A model generated the notes under the pieces. That model was not told the origin of the DNA, made no database searches, and was given only the letters and a program-made list of their open reading frames with translations. The translations under genes were made by a program, and so were the position numbers. 64,000 nucleotides of DNA from Planctomycetota bacterium (lineage in GTDB: Bacteria > Planctomycetota > UBA1135 > UBA2386): assembly GCA_020638695.1 (NCBI GenBank), contig JACKIB010000024.1, forward strand, positions 1-64,000, given 5' to 3'. Every line of letters begins with the position of its first letter. Position 1 is the first letter of the stretch. Below are positions 60,117-64,000 of the stretch, piece after piece.

Positions 60117-60212
60117 GCTCCAACCGCCCGATCCCCGAACGTCCGCCGTAAGCAACTCCTTCCCAGTGCCAAGATCGCCGTCGCGATCCCAACTCCCAAC
60201 CTCAGACGCTCC

Positions 60213-60983
60213 TCACAACTCCGAGTCCACCGCCCGCTCGACACCTCCCCTCCCCTCTTCCTCGCTTCCCCAGTCGAACCCCTGTTCCGCCAGCGCGCGC
60301 AGCGCCGCCTCGTCCCAGCCGCGGTTCGCTGCAGGGCTCGCGGGGCTCGGATGGGGGATGCGACCCAACCCAACCCCGGTCCCACCGAGCACGTGCCGCG
60401 CGCGCTGTTCGGCGAACACACCGACGCCGAGCACACACCCCGGCTTCAGCGCGCGCACCACCGCACCGAGAAGCTCGTCGCACACCGCGAACAGCGCGGT
60501 GCGCTCAGCGGCCGGCAGCTTGTCCGGAGTCAGGTTGCGCCCGCCCTCGTCCATGAACACCAGTGGGCAGTAGTTGTGCACGAAGCCCTGCGCGAAGAAG
60601 CGCTCCGGCGCACCGAAGCAGCGCTGCACCAGACCCCAGAGGCGCTTTCCGCTGACCTCGCTGCGCGAGCACCCGAAGCCGTGGATCGGGCGCTTGGGGT
60701 GCACCGCTCGGGGTGCGCCGACCGGCTCCTCGATCCCCAGGAAGTCGCGCACGGCCGCGACCTCGCCGAACGGCACCCCGGTCTGTGCCATGCCGAACGG
60801 CCCGGGGTTCATCCCGAGCAGCAGGAACTGCTTGGTGCCACCGCCGAACCGCTCCAAGTAGCGGGCGTGTGGCCGCCACGCGTAGTCCAGTGGGTTGTAG
60901 ACGAACGCCACCGGCGGGGCGAACGTCAGCTCGGCCACGGCGCGAGCGGCGCGCTGGGTGGCGCGGGTCAGCGGTGAGGGCAT
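60213..60983 (-). CDS. SMUG1-type single-strand-selective uracil-DNA glycosylase
   Basis: Protein of 256 aa. The catalytic block LLLGMNPGPFGMAQTGVPFGEV near 54-75 (with the Asn of GMNPGPFGM) and the late HPSPASPAANRGW near 212 are diagnostic of SMUG1 glycosylases, which remove uracil and oxidised pyrimidines in base-excision repair. HNYCPLVFMD near 137 is also conserved. Bacterial SMUG1 is sporadic and known from planctomycetes among others. The last 30 residues are a low-complexity acidic tail. It lies 16 nt after the secreted CAP-like gene in the same direction. Confidence 0.9.
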   Translation of the reverse strand: MPSPLTRATQRAARAVAELTFAPPVAFVYNPLDYAWRPHARYLERFGGGTKQFLLLGMNPGPFGMAQTGVPFGEVAAVRDFLGIEEPVGAPRAVHPKRPIHGFGCSRSEVSGKRLWGLVQRCFGAPERFFAQGFVHNYCPLVFMDEGGRNLTPDKLPAAERTALFAVCDELLGAVVRALKPGCVLGVGVFAEQRARHVLGGTGVGLGRIPHPSPASPAANRGWDEAALRALAEQGFDWGSEEEGRGGVERAVDSEL

Positions 60984-60999
60984 CGGGACGGCGGGAAGC

Positions 61000-62307
61000 T
61001 CACAGGAACTCGACCAGGTAGCGGTAGGCCAGCGTCTTGCCGGCGTCCAGGCTGACTTCGCACCAGTAGCGGCGGCCCGCCTCGACGACGAGCCCGCTCG
61101 GCCGGAAGATCAAGCAGTTCGCGATCCCCGGCCCGCCGTTCTGCGCGTTCAGGAAGTCGATCTCGAGCGGCTTGCCGGCCGGCAGGTAGAACTCGTCGAG
61201 CGCCACGATGCGGATCCGCGCATCCTGCTTCTTCGCCTGGCGCCCGCGGATGATCGAGATGCTCCAGGCGTGGCGCGCGCCGAAGTAGCCGACCGGCACG
61301 TAGCCCGGCGGGGGATACAGCACCGCGTCCAGGCCGCGCGCGCCGCCGCCGCTCTGGTCGAACGACCACATCGCCGAGAACTGGCCAGCTTCGCCGAACC
61401 CGGTGAACTTCATCCCCGGGTTGAGGCACCACCGGCGGTGACCGACCCGTTCGATGTTGCGCGGATCGGAGTCGTTCATGTAGGCGTCGACCGATCGCAC
61501 CATTCCGCTGCCCATCGACAAGTTGCTGTGGCTGGTCGCCTGGTAGCCCTTGCGGTAGTCGTCGTCGGCCATCCCCGCGGGTTTCTTCGGGGTGTGGTCG
61601 AGCCGGCCGATCGCTTGGCACAGCCGCGCGCCGTAGTCGCACAGCGTGTTCCACTCCGGCTTCAGCTGCATGTCCTCGAACGGCAGCGAGCACAGGTAGC
61701 GGTAGGCCTTCAAGCGGCGCAGCGCCTCGAGCCGGCGCGGGAGCTGTGGATCGCTCTCGGCCCCGGCGACGCTCTTCGGCGCCGCCAGAATGCGGGCGAG
61801 TTGGCGCTGGATCTCGCTGGCCGAGCGCGGGAACGGCGCGATACCGTCGAGCGTCGCCAGCTGCCCCTTGTTCCAGACCTGTTTGGTCAGCGTCTTGCCG
61901 CGCTCGACCACCAGGAAAGCGCCGTGCTTCACGCCCTCGGCGAAGTGGGTGGTCACGACGCGGTTCCCCGCGGCGTCGAACTCCTTGTGCTCGCCGTGCA
62001 GCTTGTCGGCCTTGTAGGCGCCGATGGTCTTGCGTGCCCCGTCCGCGAAGTACTCCTGGAACGGTCCCGACTTGACACCGGTCTGGTAGGTGAACCGCTC
62101 CTTCACCTGGCCGCCACGGAAGTAGCGGGTGTAGGTCCCCGTGCGCCGTCCCTCCGCGTCGATGGTGTAGCGGGCGCGGATCGAGCCGTCGATGTAGGTG
62201 TCCACCACTTCCTGCAATTGGGCGGGCACGCCGCTCGTGACGAGCAGCGCGACGGCGCCGGTGCGGGCGTGGGAACGGACGCGGGCCAGAAAGGGCGAGG
62301 GTGTCAT
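61000..62307 (-). CDS. Secreted protein with YwqK/MORN-like repeats and CAP-like domain
   Basis: Protein of 435 aa with a signal sequence (hydrophobic 15-30, cleavage near VPAQ). Residues 38-150 hold MORN/YwqK-like repeats of about 20 residues (GTYTRYFRGGQVKERFTYQTG; GPFQEYFADGARKTIGAYKADKLHGEHKEFDAAGN). From about 185 to 330 the text resembles an SCP/CAP domain: PEWNTLCDYGARLCQAIG, ATSHSNLSMGSG, VGHRRWCLNPGMKFTGFG and FSAMWSFDQSG. The end is a beta domain. The combination is unusual and its function unknown. Repeat A3 begins 17 nt upstream of the ATG, so the promoter must lie within or beyond the repeat. Confidence 0.7.
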   Translation of the reverse strand: MTPSPFLARVRSHARTGAVALLVTSGVPAQLQEVVDTYIDGSIRARYTIDAEGRRTGTYTRYFRGGQVKERFTYQTGVKSGPFQEYFADGARKTIGAYKADKLHGEHKEFDAAGNRVVTTHFAEGVKHGAFLVVERGKTLTKQVWNKGQLATLDGIAPFPRSASEIQRQLARILAAPKSVAGAESDPQLPRRLEALRRLKAYRYLCSLPFEDMQLKPEWNTLCDYGARLCQAIGRLDHTPKKPAGMADDDYRKGYQATSHSNLSMGSGMVRSVDAYMNDSDPRNIERVGHRRWCLNPGMKFTGFGEAGQFSAMWSFDQSGGGARGLDAVLYPPPGYVPVGYFGARHAWSISIIRGRQAKKQDARIRIVALDEFYLPAGKPLEIDFLNAQNGGPGIANCLIFRPSGLVVEAGRRYWCEVSLDAGKTLAYRYLVEFL

Positions 62308-62323
62308 CGGCGCAGTGGGCAGT

Positions 62324-62492
62324 CTAGTGGGGTGTGTCCAAAGTTCGTTGCATGAGTCGTCGAGTCACGCGGTTCGCTCGCAAGGAGCTGCGACGATACG
62401 GCTTGTTGGTGGACAAGCTGAGGAGCTGCGACGCCGCGAGCGGGCCGTAGGGCCGGCGACTCATGGGACCAACTTCGGACACACCCCACTAG
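62324..62492 (+). repeat. Dispersed repeat family A, complete copy A3 with terminal inverted repeats
   Basis: Left end CTAGTGGGGTGTGTCCAAAG (62324-62345 with TT) and right end AACTTCGGACACACCCCACT plus AG (62471-62492) are inverted repeats with 21 of 22 bases matching; after a short imperfect stretch CATGAGTCG (62351) again pairs with CGACTCATG (62457). Both ends are CTAG. The 97-bp middle has two GAGCTGCGACG blocks. No ORF. It sits 17 nt upstream of the CAP-like gene. Confidence 0.9.
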
Positions 62493-62555
62493 CCCGGACG
62501 GTTCGTGGCCGAGCTGCTGCGATCGCGCAAGTTCGCTGCTGGCTTCGTAGACCGT
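62493..62555 (+). repeat. Dispersed repeat family B, copy B4 (left half)
   Basis: CCCGGACGGTTCGTGGCCGAGCTGCTGCGATCG... matches 11017-11079 closely, starting at the base after the A3 right end. A further short piece with GAGCTGGTGCGATCGCGCA lies at 62703-62721. The whole 550-bp gap 62308-62857 is thus packed with repeats A3, B4, A4 and this fragment, leaving little room for unique promoter sequence. Confidence 0.65.
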
Positions 62556-62589
62556 CTCGGGAGTCCCGCCGAGTCTTTCACCTGTGTCT

Positions 62590-62675
62590 CCAGCGCTGGG
62601 GCCCGCTCGCAGCATCGCAGCTCGGTGCCAGCGGACCGCGTGACCCGCCGACTCATGCAAGAGCTTCGGCGACGA
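62590..62675 (-). repeat. Dispersed repeat family A, diverged partial copy A4
   Basis: On the minus strand from 62670: CCGAAGCTCTTGCATGAGTCGGCG, GTCACGCGGTCCGCT, GAGCTGCGATGCTGCGAGCGGG, following A3 from 62339 onward with substitutions and a deletion of one of the two inner blocks. It is inverted relative to A3 and 98 bp from it. Confidence 0.6.
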
Positions 62676-62857
62676 CCTACCGGCCCGGGCACACCCGGGT
62701 CCGAGCTGGTGCGATCGCGCACGGTCGTGGCTGGCCGCGTGGCAACTCGTGGACGGGGGTGGAGGACTCGCCCGGAACACGAGTGCAGCGACCCGGTGCG
62801 AGGTACGAGCCGAGCTTGGTGCTGTGCCGCTGCGCCTCGGCCTGCCAGAATCCCCTT

Positions 62858-64000
62858 GTGCCCGCAGCCTCCCACAGAACGGCCGAGACCACCCGGGCCG
62901 GAGCGACTTCGCGATTGCTCCACGCCGCGGTGGCCGCCGCTGCTCTGTTGGCCGCCGCATGGTTCCTGTTCGTGGCGCTGCGCCGGATCGACTTCCCGTT
63001 CGAGCACGAGTGGATGGAAGGCGCGATGGCCGACCACGTCGGCCGCATCCTCGCCGGCGAACGGATCTACACCCCGCCTGCCTTCGAGCACGTGGCGTTC
63101 CTCTACCACCCGGGCTACTTCTACACCTGTGCGCTCTTGGCCAGCGCGATCGGCGAGGGCTTGTTGCCGCTGCGCTTGGTCTCGCTGCTGGCCACGTGCG
63201 GTAGCGCCTTGACGCTGTTCGTGATGGTGCGGCGCGACGGCAACAGCATGGGTGGCGTGGTCGCCGCCGGCGTGTTCCTCGCCGGATTCTCGCTCACCGG
63301 CTGCTACTTCGATGTCGGCCGGATCGACCCACTGTTCACGTTCCTCCTGCTGGGCGGGATCCGGCAAACGGCGGCGTCGCGTGGTCGGCCAGGAATCGCG
63401 CTGGCCGTGTTGTGGTTCCTGGCGGCCTGGCTGACCAAGCAGACCGCGATGGTGATCCTGCCGGTGGCCGTGCTGGGCCTGCTGCCGCGGGGCATCTGGC
63501 GGGCGCTCGGGTTCGGCCTGGCGCTCGCGGTGGTGTGTGGCACCGCGGAATGGGTGCTCGATGTGGTGCACGACGGGTGGTTCTCGTACTTCAACCTCAC
63601 CGTGCCGCGCAGCCACCGCATGGAACCGCAGTTCCTGCGGCTGTACTTCGGCCACGACCTGGTTCCGCTGGGTGGTGCGGCGTTGTTGCTGTCGGTGTTC
63701 GTCTGGCGTGCGGGTGACCGCGCGACTGCGCTGCTGCACCTCGGTTGGATCGCCGGATGTGTGCTCGGCAGTTGCTTGTCCCGGCTGCACGTCGGTGGGG
63801 CCGAGAACGTGCTGATCCCGGTGCTCGCTGCCGCGGCTGCAGGTTGCGGCCTCGGCTACTCCAGGCTGGACCGCCTGGCAGGACGGCCGCTGTGCCTGCT
63901 GGGGCAGGGGATCGCGGTGGTGCAGATCCTGGCGCTGATAGGACTGCCGTTCGTCCCGGTGACGCCGCGCTTCGGCGTGCCGGTCGTGCCGAGCGAGAAC
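62858..64000 (+). CDS. GT-C type membrane glycosyltransferase (GT39/ArnT-like), truncated by window end
   Basis: At least 381 residues, open to the last base. GTG 62858 is the first start after the repeats. A hydrophobic helix at about 22-40 is followed by an outer loop with FEHEWMEGAMADHVGRILAGERIY, which fits the acidic first loop of GT-C enzymes, then at least eight more hydrophobic segments. YLYHPGYFY-like LYHPGYFYTC and YFDVGRIDPLFTFLLLGG are also common in these proteins. They move sugars from polyprenyl phosphate to lipid, glycan or protein at the outer membrane face. Acceptor unknown. Confidence 0.7.
   Translation, partial: MPAASHRTAETTRAGATSRLLHAAVAAAALLAAAWFLFVALRRIDFPFEHEWMEGAMADHVGRILAGERIYTPPAFEHVAFLYHPGYFYTCALLASAIGEGLLPLRLVSLLATCGSALTLFVMVRRDGNSMGGVVAAGVFLAGFSLTGCYFDVGRIDPLFTFLLLGGIRQTAASRGRPGIALAVLWFLAAWLTKQTAMVILPVAVLGLLPRGIWRALGFGLALAVVCGTAEWVLDVVHDGWFSYFNLTVPRSHRMEPQFLRLYFGHDLVPLGGAALLLSVFVWRAGDRATALLHLGWIAGCVLGSCLSRLHVGGAENVLIPVLAAAAAGCGLGYSRLDRLAGRPLCLLGQGIAVVQILALIGLPFVPVTPRFGVPVVPSEN

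Larger units (their letters stand above)
59500..60212. other. 713-bp gap behind the RAYT gene
   Basis: No gene is supported. From 59530 to 59570 the base composition turns sharply AT-rich around TTTTCACATATAAATCGAT, unlike the rest of the window; on the minus strand this offers a -10-like TATATG about 45-50 nt before the transposase start and is its likely promoter. REP 2 lies at 59988-60046 and an 8-bp tandem repeat at 60085-60116. Composition and content mark the whole 58.6-60.2 kb stretch as an acquired island. Confidence 0.5.

Noticed and set aside
1..64000. CRISPR array or cas genes
   Set aside because: No set of regularly spaced identical repeats with unique spacers and no cas-like protein. 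The 8-bp and 27-bp tandems have no spacers.

Overview
The window is one piece of a GC-rich bacterial chromosome. The gene set points to Planctomycetota (inference, no phylogenetic marker was compared): a Cys-type lipoprotein sulfatase, a Hanks-type kinase fused to a formylglycine-generating-enzyme (FGE) domain, several secreted 'choice-of-anchor' style proteins sharing a C-terminal PNDPNL module, and a sigma/anti-sigma pair. Genes are dense, starts are often GTG, and many neighbours overlap by 4 nt.

Layout. 1-11 kb: kinase-FGE protein, secreted GCTPGYWKNH protein, beta-helix protein, rsmE with an apparent CTG start, sulfatase, another secreted protein. 11-16 kb: diguanylate cyclase, then the translation cluster rpsB-tsf-pyrH-frr and tRNA-Lys(TTT). 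16-19 kb: small Trm112-like protein and a large membrane-anchored PpiD/SurA-like protein. 19.8-28.7 kb: surface-glycan type block (flavin halogenase-like enzyme, two methyltransferases, a UDP-galactopyranose-mutase-like flavoprotein, a family 2 glycosyltransferase, an O-antigen-ligase-like protein) running into ftsY-nusB-ribH. 31.6-38.2 kb: tripartite RND efflux operon and its TetR repressor, with matching operator palindromes before both. 38.3-47 kb: signal peptidase, SDR, secreted and hydrolytic enzymes. 47.3-53.3 kb: five-gene operon joining an iron(III)-type ABC importer to a pentaheme cytochrome and a HEAT-repeat protein. 53.3-54.7 kb: ECF sigma, anti-sigma, YbjQ. 54.8-57.9 kb: dapC-dapD-dapE of lysine/diaminopimelate synthesis. 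58.6-60.2 kb: a decayed REP-associated transposase (RAYT) island. 60.2-64 kb: SMUG1-type glycosylase, a YwqK/CAP secreted protein and a truncated GT-C membrane protein.

The most unusual content is not protein coding. The spacers carry several families of dispersed short repeats. Family A is bounded by CTAG with long terminal inverted repeats (best copy 62324-62492; others 1-111, 31541-31677, 62590-62675). Family B often lies beside A or C (11014, 15237, 26521, 62493). Family C has a perfect 19-bp terminal inverted repeat (11191-11355). Family D carries a GC palindrome (30902, 41232). Family E is an 88-bp leader placed 73-76 nt upstream of two unrelated minus-strand genes. Separately, the RAYT gene is flanked by two REP hairpins in opposite orientation; a 127-bp piece of the transposase is perfectly duplicated and its second copy abuts one REP exactly. 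These repeats and the iron-importer/cytochrome operon are the best candidates for undescribed biology here.
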